A program made the position numbers and the translations under genes. From Thuidium tamariscinum (taxonomy: Eukaryota; Streptophyta; Bryopsida; Hypnales; Thuidiaceae): DNA of 64,000 nt. Shown here piece by piece: positions 35,251 through 48,047 of this stretch. Position 1 is the stretch's first letter. The number at the start of each line of letters is the position of its first letter. A model generated the notes under the pieces. The model was not told the DNA's origin, did no database searches, and saw nothing but the letters and a program-made list of their open reading frames with translations. The stretch covers positions 18,842,053-18,906,052 of the forward strand of contig OX344750.2 in the NCBI GenBank assembly GCA_947034885.2. The letters are read 5' to 3'.

Positions 35251-36108
35251 CGTGGAGGATCATGCACAACTTTGCAGCGAAGAATAAACCAATCGAAAGG
35301 GAAAATTGTCAGATTCACAGAAAGCAAACACCATTGGCGAGCTCGTCAAACCATGGCGTTGCTTATTGTATGAAGATAATATAATTCAAAACCGCAGTTG
35401 GTGAACTCCTCTCAAACAATGGCAACACAGAGAGTATGAATATCCATCTACAAAGCTCTAAAAGTAAACAGAGAACGATACAAAAGTCTTGGAATCTGCG
35501 GCTCATTGCAAAATGATGACAACGGAAAATAAGAAAAACAACCTCATACAAAACAGGGATTCGAACATACACTGATATACTTGAGTAGATCCACCGATGC
35601 TTCCCGACTTCCACCCTCAGACCACAAAGTACCCTAAACCAAGCCATAACGACAGGACGTAGTGGAAACAAGTGTCCTTCCCCTGCAGTAATTGCAACAC
35701 CACTCAAAGCCATCACGAAATCAAAGAGAGAAAGAGTAGGAATGAAGGCGACAAGGTGAAAAGATGTGTACGCTGCTTGGCGATAGAAGTTTTGAACGCT
35801 CAAACAGGCGATGTATAGAATTGTGAACAAGCTGCACTGGCGATGAATGTGGCGAAGCTTGAGGGCGAGAGGCGAGGAAGGCTGGGAGGAGGCAGCAAAG
35901 TGGCGCGCGATTTTGAAATCTAAGCGCGGCAGAAGCGGGACGACAGGCGACTGCGGCGTTTAGGGTTGGAGTTATGAGGCAGCGCCTCTGCAACCTCAGG
36001 TCGCAGTCAGGCGATTTATTCCATAAAAAAACAAACCCTATAGGCCTTTTCGCCATGCTGAATTAAATGGTGCTAACTGGCACCATTTCGCCAGATTAAA
36101 AAGGGTTG
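35251..36108. promoter_or_regulatory. 5' region of the hAT element
   Basis: Between the transposase ATG and the right terminus. It presumably carried the promoter and subterminal transposase-binding repeats. It holds a GC-rich GGCGAGAGGCGAGG tract near 35,863 and ends in the terminal hairpin. A 155-codon minus-strand frame at 35,363-35,830 has no recognised domain. Confidence 0.35.
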
Positions 36109-36116
36109 CCTACCAC
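36109..36116. repeat. Right target-site duplication of the hAT element
   Basis: CCTACCAC, immediately after the GGGTTG right terminus. Confidence 0.9.
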
Positions 36117-36783
36117 AACTCCTTTACCTTGTTACAATACATGAAATGAATCATTATGGCCATGCTCCCACTTCATTAAATGTCCCAATATAATTTTTAG
36201 GACCTTCACATAAATGTGTTGAAATAGGTAACATTATAAAGGAAAATCCTTCAAAGGTCAAGCATTGCTCAAAAGCCAAAACACACAAGCAAATTGCTCC
36301 TTCTTGCAATCTAGTTCATCCCCTACCGAGGGCAATTGTAGAAAACAATTATTTTTAAACATTCATTTTCATTGTCTAGGTGGAAAGAAAATTTGAATAT
36401 AACCTAACAAAACAATGGACAAATTTGTAGTGGACAATATCCTTATGGAATGGTAAAAGACTATTGATGGCTTACAAAAAAATATAGTCCTTGGTTATAA
36501 TGTTTAATATCCAAACTGTTGTAGCAATTATGTTTCTTTGTATTTTAGAATGGGATTTAAAGGGTTGATTTAGGGACTAGTAAATCTTAAATTTCCTTGT
36601 TTGTTTTTTAAGAAGTTGAAACAATCCTAGCCCTTGGTTGTAATCTTTTAATTAGTCTATATTTCATGTGTATTTTGTACGAAATATTGCTTCAATAATT
36701 TTTTGTGAATATTACTAGTGAATGGGAACTTAGTGTGTAATGGAGTGATTGTATTTGTTTTTGTATTCTAGAATTTGATCTTA

Positions 36784-36785
<2 letters not shown>

Positions 36786-36841
<56 letters not shown>
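36786..36841. repeat. (AT)n microsatellite
   Basis: About 28 uninterrupted TA dinucleotides. Confidence 0.95.
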
Positions 36842-36844
<3 letters not shown>

Positions 36845-39800
36845 TATGAATGATTGTAAACCTTAGAATAATAGTCATTGATAAAAACTATTGTAGCCTT
36901 CACTATATTTAAGTTGGCTATTTGACTATTGAAGTAGTGAAAGAAAGCAAGATGATTGGAGAGACTATAGTGATGACTTTAAATGATATATTATGAATTT
37001 GACTATGGTATATTAGTTGAGTTTTATACAATATAAAAGATTGTAGTTTGAAACTTTTAGTGTAGACAAATGTTGTGTAGGAAACTAGACCAAACCATTG
37101 TCAATGTTTGTAAGACTACTATGTAGCATTTGAGAGGATTTAGTGACTAAATTTAGTGAGTGTAAGACATGGACAATTGAATTTGTAGTTTTGATTTGTA
37201 TGTTTAATATATGAAACAACAAAAGTCTTTATTGGATTAGAAGTGGAGCACAAATCAAAACTAAAGGCAAGTTTTTCTTATTATAAATATTGCAATACTT
37301 ATTGTCATGAACTATTTCATAAATTAAAAGAAATAATGAAAATATATATACATGAATAGAAGAGTTACATACATATAACACATGGAAGAAAGCATTTGAT
37401 TTATGTTAGAATATAAAATAAAGATAAAATGAATAAGAAGATTGTATACCCTTCTTTTTGAAAATTATATGAGCAAGAGGATTACAAATTATGTATGAAC
37501 AATCAAATCTTGACTGTGGACATAAACCTTAAACATTATAATAACATCATAGAGGAAAATGAACCCTTCAGTGGGTGTAATGTAGATTTTACCTACTTGA
37601 CAAAAATCCCAAGACAACTAATCACGGGGGTATTTCCTTGGAAAGGTCAATAAGTCTATCATTTATATGACTAAGGTCATGCTTATCGTATGTTGAGTAC
37701 TTATTTATGTCGTTTTTGGTTTTGGTTTTAATAAAATAAACCCAAGGAAAATCTCTAATGTCAAATTGTCACAGTTCAAAAATCCAATGCTATATTATAA
37801 ACCATATATATGGCGTCACAGTCCTACCTAGTATGTGGTTCATATCAAATCACTGTCGTCAATTTGTCTTGGGTGGCCATTTTGTCTTGTGCATGCTCTA
37901 TTATATATATTCATAATTTAATTCCTCTTTTGCTCTCTCACATAGCAATTTTATCACTCTTAATTCAATTACAATTTTGTAATTTAATTTCAAATATAAG
38001 AAATTCAAATTCTTTCCTTTGCTTGTTTATTTCTTTCGGTTGCAAAGTTGATCTTCTTTAGCAAGTCAAAAAGTCTTGGCCATTCCATTGGATTGGATTA
38101 TGTCAATTAGCCATGGACTTACTTTACGAAGGCACTATAAAGCTATGGATTCTTAAAATTTTACATCAATCTTCTATGATTCTATCCACTTGCCTTCTAC
38201 TTCTAACTACTCAATCAAATAGACTTGTGCTATATTCTTTTATCACTCGATTTAGTTTTACAATCAAAAGAAATCCCACCTACCAAATATGCTGGTAACT
38301 TGGGCACAATGGCAATTTGCAATTTTAATTACAATTAAATCTTACGTAATAGTCATCTTGATCAGATTTTACATACTTGTAATTTAGACATAATCAAAAG
38401 GAGCACAATCCATTAGACTTAAATAAGTTCCTACACATTTTATTTTGTGTACTAGACTTTTGCAAATTTCATTAATAGAATTCCTCATAACATAACATCC
38501 AATTGACAAACAAATTTTAATAAACAACTTCAATCTATTAGCTTATCTCACCATTACCACATAATCAATTTGACATTAACACCATCAAAGGCATTGCAAT
38601 TTATAATTATTATCCAAAATTCAATTTGTCAATTCAGTATGTGATAATACAATTTAATTCCACATCTTACTCAATCAATTAGACTTGACAACACAAGACT
38701 TGAGTTCTTCTCAGCCAATTCAACATACTTGCATTTATCAAACTTCAAGTTTTAATTCTTCATAAAACAATTCATAATCTCTCACATATACAAGCATGAT
38801 TTTAATCAAATTGACATTATACTTAATTAATTAGACTTTAAACACTATTCCAATTACTACAACTAGTGGACCAAACTACTTAGTCAATTAGACTACAACA
38901 CCAATGCTCGTTGACAGTTAGACATGGTATAACAGAAGCATACAACATGATGCTTTACTCAAGTAGTAGACATCCAGACCATTAGACTTATCAATAACAT
39001 TTAATTACAGCACATTGCATTGGTTAAAAATCAACAAATTGCTTTGCAATGGAAATTATAAACAAATGGACAAAACTTCCACACACCAGTTTCACTAGAC
39101 GATCTCATAGAACTTCACATTCATTTAACTTCTAATTTTCTCTTCTCAGTCTAATAGACAATAATTACATACAATGCATAATTAATTATGTTCTTACTTA
39201 GACTAATTGACATAACTCACAACCATGGTAAAAGAACTCAAGCCATGTTGTTGAGTTGATTTGTCTTCCCTGTTGAAGCTCGAGCACTACCGCAAGCCAA
39301 CTTGAGACAAATTGACTTAAATTCTATTTTCTCACACTCAACCTCTCTAAGGTATTTGAATATATCTAATCTTGACAACTTGATATCACCTACTACTCGG
39401 ACAAATGGACCATTATTTTCACTTGCAGTTCACGCTCCTTCTCTTAATCACTCTGACCACTAGATTCTAGAAACAATTTCTACTATAATTAAAATTGTAG
39501 CCCTTGACTTTGGCAATTAGACAATAACAAACTCCAATGAGATACACATACAAATTACACACAAGCAAAATGACAAATAGACAAGAAAGCACAAGAGCTC
39601 ACAGCCACCTGATGTCTTAGCTCCAATTCACACAATAAGACGATTTGACGATTTGAAAGCTTGAAAATTATTTACAATAGAAAACGAGTTTGCACATGAG
39701 TCATACTACCTGTATGCACTGAAGACTAAACAATTAGACATTTGGACATATAGTCCCCAAAATGGGAAGACAACTCTTCATCGTGGGGCACATTGCCAAC

Positions 39801-41389
39801 TTGACTTTCCAGTTATTTGATTAGTTCCTTCCAAATCCATCTATTTGCACTTCAATTGATATCTACAAGTCTATTTGACAAGGTAATGGAAATGGACCTA
39901 ATTCTAAGCTCTATTTACACTTTGAATGCCAATTCGACATAAAAATTCAAAAATTTGAGATCACAATGGGCCATTAGACATTGACAAACTAAGCTATTGT
40001 TAGTAGAGTAGGTATCCTAGTGAATATATTGAATTTGTATTGTTATCTTGTATAAATTTCACAAAAAAGAATAAGATTTTTTTCCCCCATGTTGTGAATA
40101 ATCAATGTAGTTCATAGCCAATAATTAATTTAGTCTTGATATAAATCAACCTCGCTTATTGCAATTAGATCTAGTGGTGAGTTAATTTGTTGACAATTTA
40201 GATGGGGCTTCATTCACTCATTAAATCAATCAATTAGAGAGGAAATTTATCGTAGTTGATTCATGCACCACTAGATTTCAACTTATTAAGGTAGTTGAAT
40301 TGATCTTTACAGTTGATTGATTTAATTATTGCAACCCTCACATTGATTTTATGTATACCATATATTGTTCATATAATTGATTCTCTAGTACTTGAACACT
40401 ATTCGAATCCCTCTATTACATCTCTTTCAGCTTTTGCATACTGAGAGAATTCCTTTATTACATCTTTATTAACTTTGGCATGCCAAGTGAGCAAAGATAG
40501 GGTAATAAAATCCCTTTTTAAAAAATGAAAAATAAAAATAAGTCAACTTAGGCCTCTACATCCCTTTGTTTCTTATGAAGCAATCCTCTAGAGGCTCAAA
40601 ATATTCACTAATGAAAACTTAGAGTGATTAATGTCAAAATAATATAATAAGACAAAGTGTGAAGAAAATGGGAAGAGAAAAGAATGAAGAACCTTTGTTT
40701 GTTTGTATAGAAAATACCTTGGATAGCAATTCAAGACAATTTTTATTTCATTATTATCTAAATGGACATTTTATTTTAAAAGTATTCAACAATATGTCAA
40801 AGATATTCATAAGATTTTCTTCCCTATTAATAAGTGACTTTAGCTGCATAATCAATAGACAATTGGACTTTCCCTTGTTTAGAAAAACCTTGCACTAGGT
40901 TTATTTCCCTAAGCTTAATTAGATAAAAAGTTTTAAACTCCAATTGTACCAGCTTTTTATGTTCGAAATGTTTATTACCATTGTCTCTATACCATTCTTT
41001 TGCCATAGCTTCCTCCTTTGGTATGGCAAAGATGGCACACTTCTACCCAACATGTTTATTCAAATTATTAGGGTTGTTGTGATCTCAACCCTAATACAAA
41101 TCAAACACTAGATGAATATAACCATTCCATTATCATCCAACACCTTTTCTATTCAAGAAAAAGAAATAGCTCAAGAATCTTGGAACCACCTAACTTGGTT
41201 CAAAGCACAAGCAACCTTAGCCTTTGGATCTACAACATCTAAAGACTCTAGTAAAAAAATAAAGAATACTAGAAGAAAATCACGTCCGCCGCAATCGACT
41301 GATATGCAACTATGTGTCCTACACGACTTCCCTGCAACTACAATCCTCTGTATTTGCACCAAATTTAATGTTTACACTACTATAGTCGT

Positions 41390-41424
41390 AAAGTAGTCAT
41401 AAAGTAGTCGCAAAGTAGTTGTAG
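41390..41424. repeat. Short 11-bp tandem repeat
   Basis: AAAGTAGTC followed by two variable bases, about three copies. Confidence 0.7.
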
Positions 41425-42322
41425 ATTGAAGTTTCGAGTTGTATGTAGTTGCAAAGTACTTGCAGGTTGAAGTTTGGACTATAGGAATTGAACAAAAGAC
41501 ACTTTTCAATTTTGTTTACAAAAAATGAAGCTATTTAGAGTTACACTTCAAAGTGGCTTCCCCCCTTGATTCATTGTTGTTTCAACCTTTGGTGCAAGCC
41601 ATTAGTGCATTTTCTTTAAGTAGTGAAAACAACTAAAAATTAGTTAATTGTTATTTGAAATTGTAATGGAATATTTTTGGATGTTTATTTGATGGTTGAA
41701 TATATTAAAAAAGGTATATTGTTTCAACAACGTGTCACAGTAAGACCATTAAATTTGAAATTAATCCATATTAGCATACCATTTCTCCATCATTGAGAAC
41801 ACTATCATTCAACCATTATTGGAACAAGCATGAGACAAAATTTAAACAACCACATTTAGCCATTGTTCAAATGACAATTACACAAAATATAAATTATGAG
41901 AATATTCATCTATTGTTGAAACAACATTGACACATTTTTTAAGAAGAAAAACTTAAGAGTAATTAATACAGTAATGAAATATTATTAAAGAATATGTTTG
42001 TATAACTACTTGATACAATATTGAAACAACCTTTCAAAAATTCTATCAGTGTGACAAAATAATGGCTTCAACAGCCAAAAGGCCAAACTACATGAATTGC
42101 ACACAAAATTTTTGCAACACTAACAACAATTTATTCAAGCCTTTTCATTTGCTTGACTTGTGTTATTGTCAAATTAGTAAGAAGTGACCACGAGAATTCA
42201 TAAAATGCACCTTCTTAAAGTATTTCAAAGGTCTAAAAATAACTTGCAAGACAAAGATTTCTTTAGTAACTAAATGAAGTGTCTTACTTGTTGATACCAT
42301 GTTTCGATCAATTGTCTTAAAT

Positions 42323-43049
42323 GGGTGATTGCAAGAAACACCTGCCGATTTTGTTGCGCTTGGCTGATTTTTTCGGGAGTACTTTAAAATTAGAAAATTA
42401 ATTTTAAGAAAATTTGGAAAACATGAATAGTGTATATACCTCTAAATTCTAAAATGAAGGTTTTCACCGAAGGAAATGGATAGAAAATTTCTCTAAGTAG
42501 GAGAACTTGAAAAGTACCAAACCTCCAGAAAATACATACCTTCATGTTTAAATTAGGGAAAAATAGTAAAAATAGATTTTTCAAAAAGTAAAAAGTTTCC
42601 ATTTGCAACAACTTTATGGAGATGGTCATTCACAAAAAAACCCACCAAAATAATATTTTATATATTTCAAAATACAAGCAGAAGGGAGCTCACTTTGTAG
42701 ACCTTCACACCACATAAAATTAACTATTTTTAAGAATCCTTACCTAGAGAGCTAGAGGTCTATTAGAAGACCATCTCATCCAAATTTCATCTTAAAATCA
42801 TTAAAAAAAGGTACTCCATAGTACTAAAAACCCCTAAACTGCAAAGTGTGACATCCAATTGGGGGCTATTTTTGGATAGTAAATTATTTTTGAAAATAAT
42901 GAAAAAATAATGGAAGGTTTATGATAGTTGTAAGTACCTTCCTACAAATCTTGAGTCAATCGGAGCCAAAACACAAAAGTTATGGCCAAAAAACAGATCA
43001 GCACACGTAGTGTGACACAAAATAGGACAAGTGTTTCTTGCAATCACCC
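42323..43049. mobile_element. Non-autonomous DNA element F
   Basis: Inverted ends of about 31 bp, starting GGGTGATTGCAAGAAACAC on the left and its complement on the right. Flanked by AAAT on both sides, a possible 4-bp duplication. A truncated relative lies at 25,735-26,440. The superfamily cannot be assigned from this. No coding capacity. Confidence 0.7.
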
Positions 43050-43879
43050 AAATTAACTTTTCTTCTTAAAAACTTGAACTAGAAGATGTTGAAGAACTAT
43101 GCTAACTTTTATCTCCCAAAATCCACTTGGGATTTTGAAGCCTCATGTAAGAGTTATAGACAAAATTTTAGAGGGTGAGTGGAAGGGACATTTTTTTGGA
43201 CATTTTAAAACACCCTCTCTGAAATTTGTCCATAACTTTTAGATTGAGTATTGAAATCTCAAAAGAATTTCTGGAGATAAAATTTTACTTGATTCCCCAA
43301 CTTTTCTTAGTTTGAAGTTTTTTGAAAAAAATATTATACTATCTCTAAATGAGGTCTAAAATTTGACTTTTATCACAATTCCTGCGTTAACTTTTCGCTT
43401 AACCATGAGTGGTGGAGCTCTTCTTTGTCCAAATCCACAAATCCCATATGGTTTGTTTCACCTACCACTACCCCACTAATATAAAGACCTTCTCTCCTCT
43501 CCTAATTCTACAGAAGATTGGCCAAGAGGCTCTGTTGAAAAGTGGATGAAAAAGAACTATGTGGCTTTTGTGCCACATCATTGGTCCAATTTTCCTACTG
43601 GAAATTTTGTGTTCAATTGAATCCTATTCTGCTTTGTGGATTGACAATTTTGGAGGAATTCTTGTTGTCTGACTCTGTAGCAAAGGCTGTGCTAGAATGG
43701 GGAAAAACCAATAGAAAGCAAAGTAAAAGCAGTATCTGCCCGCATTCCAGGCTTGCCCCTGAAAGAAGCTCACAACGTGAAACCAGACCTTTGTAAATGC
43801 AACTAATTTTTTACCAACAGCTGGTACGAATGTCCCATTAGTCTTGTCCATCCCCCAGGCCAGTTGTGGCTAGGTTGTT
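43050..43879. other. Spacer
   Basis: No recognisable gene. The 84-codon plus frame at 43,542-43,796 has no known motif. Confidence 0.4.
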
Positions 43880-44093
43880 CATAACATTCAATAGCAGCCT
43901 GTCACACTGCCTCCTAGCGGATGAAATGGTGTGGAATATCCCACACCATTCCATCCAACAGATGAAATGGTGTAGAATATTCCACACCATTCAGTAACTA
44001 AAGTTGCAAACTTCAAAAAATGTCAGATGAAATTAGGTGATTGGGACTTCACAGAGGGAAAGGCAGTTCTTCTATGGGCTATTGAATGTTATG
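43880..44093. mobile_element. MITE with internal hairpins (family K, copy 1)
   Basis: Ends CATAACATTCAATAGC and GCTATTGAATGTTATG are perfect complements. Inside are two near-perfect palindromes, AATGGTGTGGAATATCCCAC-type and AATGGTGTAGAATATTCCAC-type. A second copy is at 53,924-54,129. Confidence 0.75.
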
Positions 44094-44565
44094 TTTGTAC
44101 TCTTCTTCTTCGCAATGAATTTCCTTCATTTTGCTTAAAAACAAAACAAAACAAAACAAAACAAACAAAAACAATAAACTGACCCAATGAACGGGGAGTA
44201 CCGGCATTTAGTTACGAGCTAGCCGGTTGAAATCCAGAATTTCCGAATGAAGTTCAAAGTTACAGGAAAAAAACCGATCATTTAAGAGGAAAAAAAAGAA
44301 ATATTCTTTATTTTCTTAAGGCCTAGCCGAGAGTATTCTCCAAGCAACCGGTTAGTGCAAGAAAATGTAGGATTTTGGCCGGTTAAGCTGAAATTCTTCC
44401 CGGACTGTGAACTGACCTACACGCACGGTAGTTCACTTTGAAATCTTGGTGGCATTGAATTTCTAACTAACATTCTTACAATTGAGTACGCCAACCGTAC
44501 ACAGTACTCCATATTTCAGACAGTACGTCACTACTACTGTACTGTACTGTACTGAACTATCATCG
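44094..44565. other. Spacer downstream of the pathogen-related gene
   Basis: Contains an (AAAAC)n run at about 44,139-44,166 and a short TACTG repeat at 44,537-44,553. It presumably includes the 3' UTR of the minus-strand gene. Confidence 0.5.
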
Positions 44566-47259
44566 CTAAGAACGGCCGATGTATGGACAACCTTCCACTC
44601 CTTTCAGGTACTCTCTGTAACTGTCCGATTTCGGTCCCTTCGTCAAGCCCCCGAGAAACGCCGCCGTGTCGTAGTATACTTCCAGCTCCAAGATTTTCAA
44701 ATTCTCGTCCACCTGCACAGATCGTATGATCCCCATCGTCAGAATTCAATTACATTCGAAGTCTCGCGAAAAAATTCTATCTACGGCATGGAGTTGGAGG
44801 GCGAGTAGGTTTTCATTCAGCGATGGGGAACCCAATTCTCGAATTCTCGATCGATAATTTCAGAATTCGAGTAGAGTATCTGATGTTGGGAAGAATTTCA
44901 GGCGCACTGCTGAAGGAATTGAATTGGGGCTCAATATTGCAACAGATCAAAAAGGAAGAACGAAGTGCGATCTCTGACGCTCTGACACTCTAAGGCTTTG
45001 CGCAACTGTGCGGATAAGTACTATATGAAATTGGAAGCAAGAGAGTTCAGTGACGTTCGCGTCCATGAAAACAACGAATCAATTTGGGTTTCTGCAACTG
45101 CAACTCCTTGCCATTTCCACTGAAATTGGAAATTGCAGTACAAAAACTGCAATGGGTACAATCGACCAAGCGCTGATATCTAATTTCGAAAACGGAATCA
45201 GAATCGGTGAAGGAATGAGCACAAGTCTCTGACCCATTGTCACTATTGAGCTTCGCAGAAGTTTGCGGTGACTTATATGATATCGGAAGCAGAAGAGTCC
45301 CTTAACATTGACGTCCATGAAATTGGCAAATTAATGAGGGTTTTCGCAAGAGACAATATACCTTAGCAACCACAATCCCAATCGACTCCACCACCTCCCC
45401 AGTAGCCGCGTGCCCTTTGTACCCGCCGTCCATCACCCCCCAATGCCGGTACTTCATCACCACCACCGGCGGAGGCGAGTACACGGCCTGCACCTCCCAA
45501 GCAAACCCTCCAAGGAACACACTCCTGAAAATCTCATGCGAAGACTCGAACGTCTCCTTCTCCGATTGGTACTTGGCCTCATCTCCTTGGAAGCCGCTCG
45601 TGGCCATCAAGGCGTTGTAGCTGCCCACTTGCAGCGTTTCCGCCGCGGTAATCTTCGGACCACCTGATACATCACCCAGCATTCACACAACATAAAGATC
45701 CATGTTCTCTATGGAAATCGGGATACAATGAAAAAGAGAGGCGGGGGCTGGGGATGAGCTCGCAATTGCGCAAAAGCTTGTGCGATTTTCAATGGGGATT
45801 TGAGAATGAAACCAACCGAGGGTTTGTTGTGGACGACCTCTCGCTCTTACCGTACGTTTCCAACTGTGCAAAAACTTCAATGGAAATTTTGGCACTGGAA
45901 TCGAAGGTCGGAAGGAAGCTTTAGCTTTACCGTTTACGGAGATGCGGAACTTCTCGTGGTCGATGCTCTTGAAGTCGGATACTCTGGTTTTGTGTGAGAG
46001 CTCCATTTCCCATGTTTTCACGAGATTTTGCACCACTTCTTCGAGAGATCCTTTTGGCCATACCTGCTTACGAAAGCCGCTTGCGTGAGTTGAATACAAA
46101 TTTGACGGACTCATCGTTCGTGATTGTGTACGTATTTTAGTGATCTAAGTTGTGTGTTGTATGTGGTTATTCTATCTACGGGTTGCGTTTGTTGAAATCG
46201 AGAGAATGAGCGTGTGCTGCAGCTAAGGAAACTGGAGGTGGGTGTGAAATTGCAGCATTCTCGTTGAGATAAACTCTGGTAAGTAACGCAATTCGAATTC
46301 CGAAGTCAGCACTGGGGAAGAAAGGAAAGAAACAAGTGCGGCTTCGCGACGTAAATTTGCACTATCAGTTCCCGCAATCAGACTCTAGATTCTGCGTAAA
46401 ATAGTGCACAGGATCAAGGCAAGTGCATCCTTTAGAGTGAAATACAAACGAAACTCCACAACCATCCCGATCGATCTTAACTTCCACAACCAAACTCAGT
46501 CTTAGTTATACTAGATTTGCTCAAAATTGTAAACAAGGACCAGGCCACATGTCCGTCTCTTTCACAGTGCAACCCACACGTCCTAGCTGAATTCCACAAC
46601 CAGGCTCTAGCTTAGATTAGCATTAACCAAGACCGAGTGAAGTCCATTCTTCGCACCCCAAACCGCACAAAACTCCACAACCAACCTCTCGATTTGCATA
46701 TCAAAACAAGACCAAGGGAAGGAACGTACATCCTTCACTCCACGATTACACACTAATTAAACTCCACAACCAAGCTCGACATTTGCAGAAAATTAACAAG
46801 ACCGAACCAAGTCCGTCTTACGCATCGCAGCAAGCACAAACCTCACAACCACGCCGTGAACCAAGCTAGGTCCAGAATGATGTGCCCATCAAAACAAGAG
46901 CAACGCTAGCTGCAATTAAGTGCATCATCCTTCACACCGGCCTTAACAAGCACAAATCTCCACAAATTAACTCCAAGTTCTCCATTCTCATCCCAGAACA
47001 GGACCAAATCACAGCAAAACAATACCAAATCGCGCATCAAAACAAATTTACAGTAAGAAACGAACTCAAATAAATGTACCTGAGTGCGTCCCTTCTCAAA
47101 CAAAGCATTAACCGTCTCGTACGTCGGAGCGCTTCCATGGCGCCAGGCCGTGTGAACCTCCCCTTCTCCGGAGAGATGGTTCCTGTAAGAATCCGCCTCC
47201 CGGTTGATCTGCAGTCCTGCGCTCAGACGTTGTGCAACAACCTCTTCTGGAGTAGCCAT
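44566..47259 (-). CDS. Pathogen-related protein (SnoaL/NTF2-like fold), four exons
   Basis: Exons 47,259-47,080, 46,063-45,931, 45,663-45,362 and 44,712-44,566 give 253 residues, with all junctions GT-AG and in phase. The product closely follows plant pathogen-related proteins of the barley type: SYRNHLSGEGEVHTAWRHG with YETVNALFEKGRTQ in exon 1, VWPKGSLEEVVQNLVKTWEM in exon 2, VGSYNALMATSG, VVVMKYRHWGVMDGGYKGH and VVESIGIVVAK in exon 3, and VDENLKILELEVYYDTAAFL in exon 4. The family has an NTF2-like alpha+beta cone fold. It was named for induction by pathogens in cereals; the reaction, if any, is unknown. No signal peptide is visible, so a cytosolic location is likely. There is no lesion. 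Intron 1 (46,064-47,079) contains a degenerate tandem array. The start is the ATG at 47,257-47,259; the first 20 residues are an extra lead not always present in the family. Confidence 0.92.
46408..46990. repeat. Degenerate tandem array in intron 1 of the pathogen-related gene
   Basis: The phrase AACTCCACAACCAAGCTC, followed by ATTTGCA and AAAACAAGACCAAG, recurs about six times with a spacing of roughly 85-115 bp (near 46,453, 46,590, 46,673, 46,763, 46,848 and 46,955). Confidence 0.65.
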
Positions 47260-48047
47260 GATCGAAGCTTGGACCGGGATCGGTGAACAGTGAAAGCGAA
47301 GAAACGGACTCAGTCGATCAATCTCCCAAGTTTCTAACGAGGTTGCCTAACTTCTTTATCCTGCAGGGATATGATGGAAGCATGAACTGCGAAGTACGTA
47401 CAGTACTGGAGTGCTGGCGGCCGGACTGTACATTCAAGTGGAATGACCGAATCCGTCGCGATTCTGTTATGAGCGATCTAAGTTAAGTTATCGCACGATC
47501 GAGCTGTCTGACAAGCTTGCGCCCGTACCGGCAGGCAGGGCTCTCGATTGAGCTCCAGATTGAAGCTAGCCGATGCAGCAGACAGTGTGACACCACTTGA
47601 TTGTTAATTTCCTGTACCAGAAACAAACAAACAAAACGCTCGAAGGCTTGAAAGACGCGACTGGGACTTTCTCGACCAAACAAATGATTATGCAGAGAGT
47701 GGAGAAGACTTGATGGGTGGGGTGGATTTGTGGGGGAAGAAGCTCGACGGAGAGATGGGAAAAGCCGGGTGGGAGGGGAGAAATTCAAGGTTCTCCCTTT
47801 CATGGACTTCGGAGGAAAGTAAGCAACTTGCGTACCTTAACGTGCAGAGTTTCGGTTGGGTGCTGTTTTCCACAGCTAGTCAGGGATTCTATTTTCAATA
47901 GATCTGAGATAGGAAGCTTCTGCTGTCAGCGTTTGGAGTTTGGAATCGAACAGGAAGGCTTGGAATGCTTGCATGGGGCAAAGTTACAATGGAGGGATAA
48001 CTGCGTGTAAGAAACCCGTGTTTTGTTTGACACATTTTTATGTCATA
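47260..48047. promoter_or_regulatory. Upstream region of the pathogen-related gene
   Basis: Moderate GC content. Includes a palindromic GTACGTACAGTAC tract at about 47,395. Plus-strand frames at 47,710-48,010 have no recognised domain. No unambiguous TATA box or W-box cluster seen. Confidence 0.35.

Larger units (their letters stand above)
29090..36108 (-). mobile_element. Complete 7.0-kb hAT transposon with transposase pseudogene
   Basis: The boundaries are set by a perfect 8-bp direct repeat, CCTACCAC, at 29,082-29,089 and 36,109-36,116, and by short inverted ends CAACCCTTTTT on both sides. Subterminal motifs include TCTGGCGA on both ends and a hairpin (AATGGTGC...GCACCATT) at about 36,067-36,087. 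The internal gene runs right to left and encodes a hAT transposase. The 8-bp duplication is characteristic of hAT elements. The perfect duplication points to an insertion young relative to other repeats here, although the coding region carries several lesions. Confidence 0.9.
36117..42322. other. AT-rich region without a recognised gene
   Basis: Contains a long (AT)n microsatellite at 36,786-36,841, an AATTAGAC-rich stretch at about 38,400-39,990, an imperfect inverted pair ATCTAGTGGTG...CACCACTAGAT at 40,168-40,279, and a short AAAGTAGTCGT-type tandem at 41,390-41,424. Open frames (for example 37,810-38,061 and 41,112-41,396) lack recognisable features. I see no LTR pair, polymerase domain or tRNA. 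Confidence 0.5.

Noticed and set aside
34758-35327. 189-codon minus-strand frame at the hAT 5' end
   Set aside because: It overlaps the transposase exons in another frame and crosses the exon 1/2 intron; no recognisable features.
35363-35830. 155-codon minus-strand frame with hydrophobic segments
   Set aside because: Lies in the hAT 5' non-coding region; no homology recognised and no splice context.
36786-36841. Possible origin or promoter from extreme AT content
   Set aside because: It is a plain dinucleotide microsatellite.
40000-40450. Possible LTR (TGT start, TATAAAT-like box)
   Set aside because: No second copy of the sequence and no gag-pol nearby.
45410-45667. 85-codon plus-strand frame
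   Set aside because: Antisense shadow of exon 3 of the pathogen-related gene.
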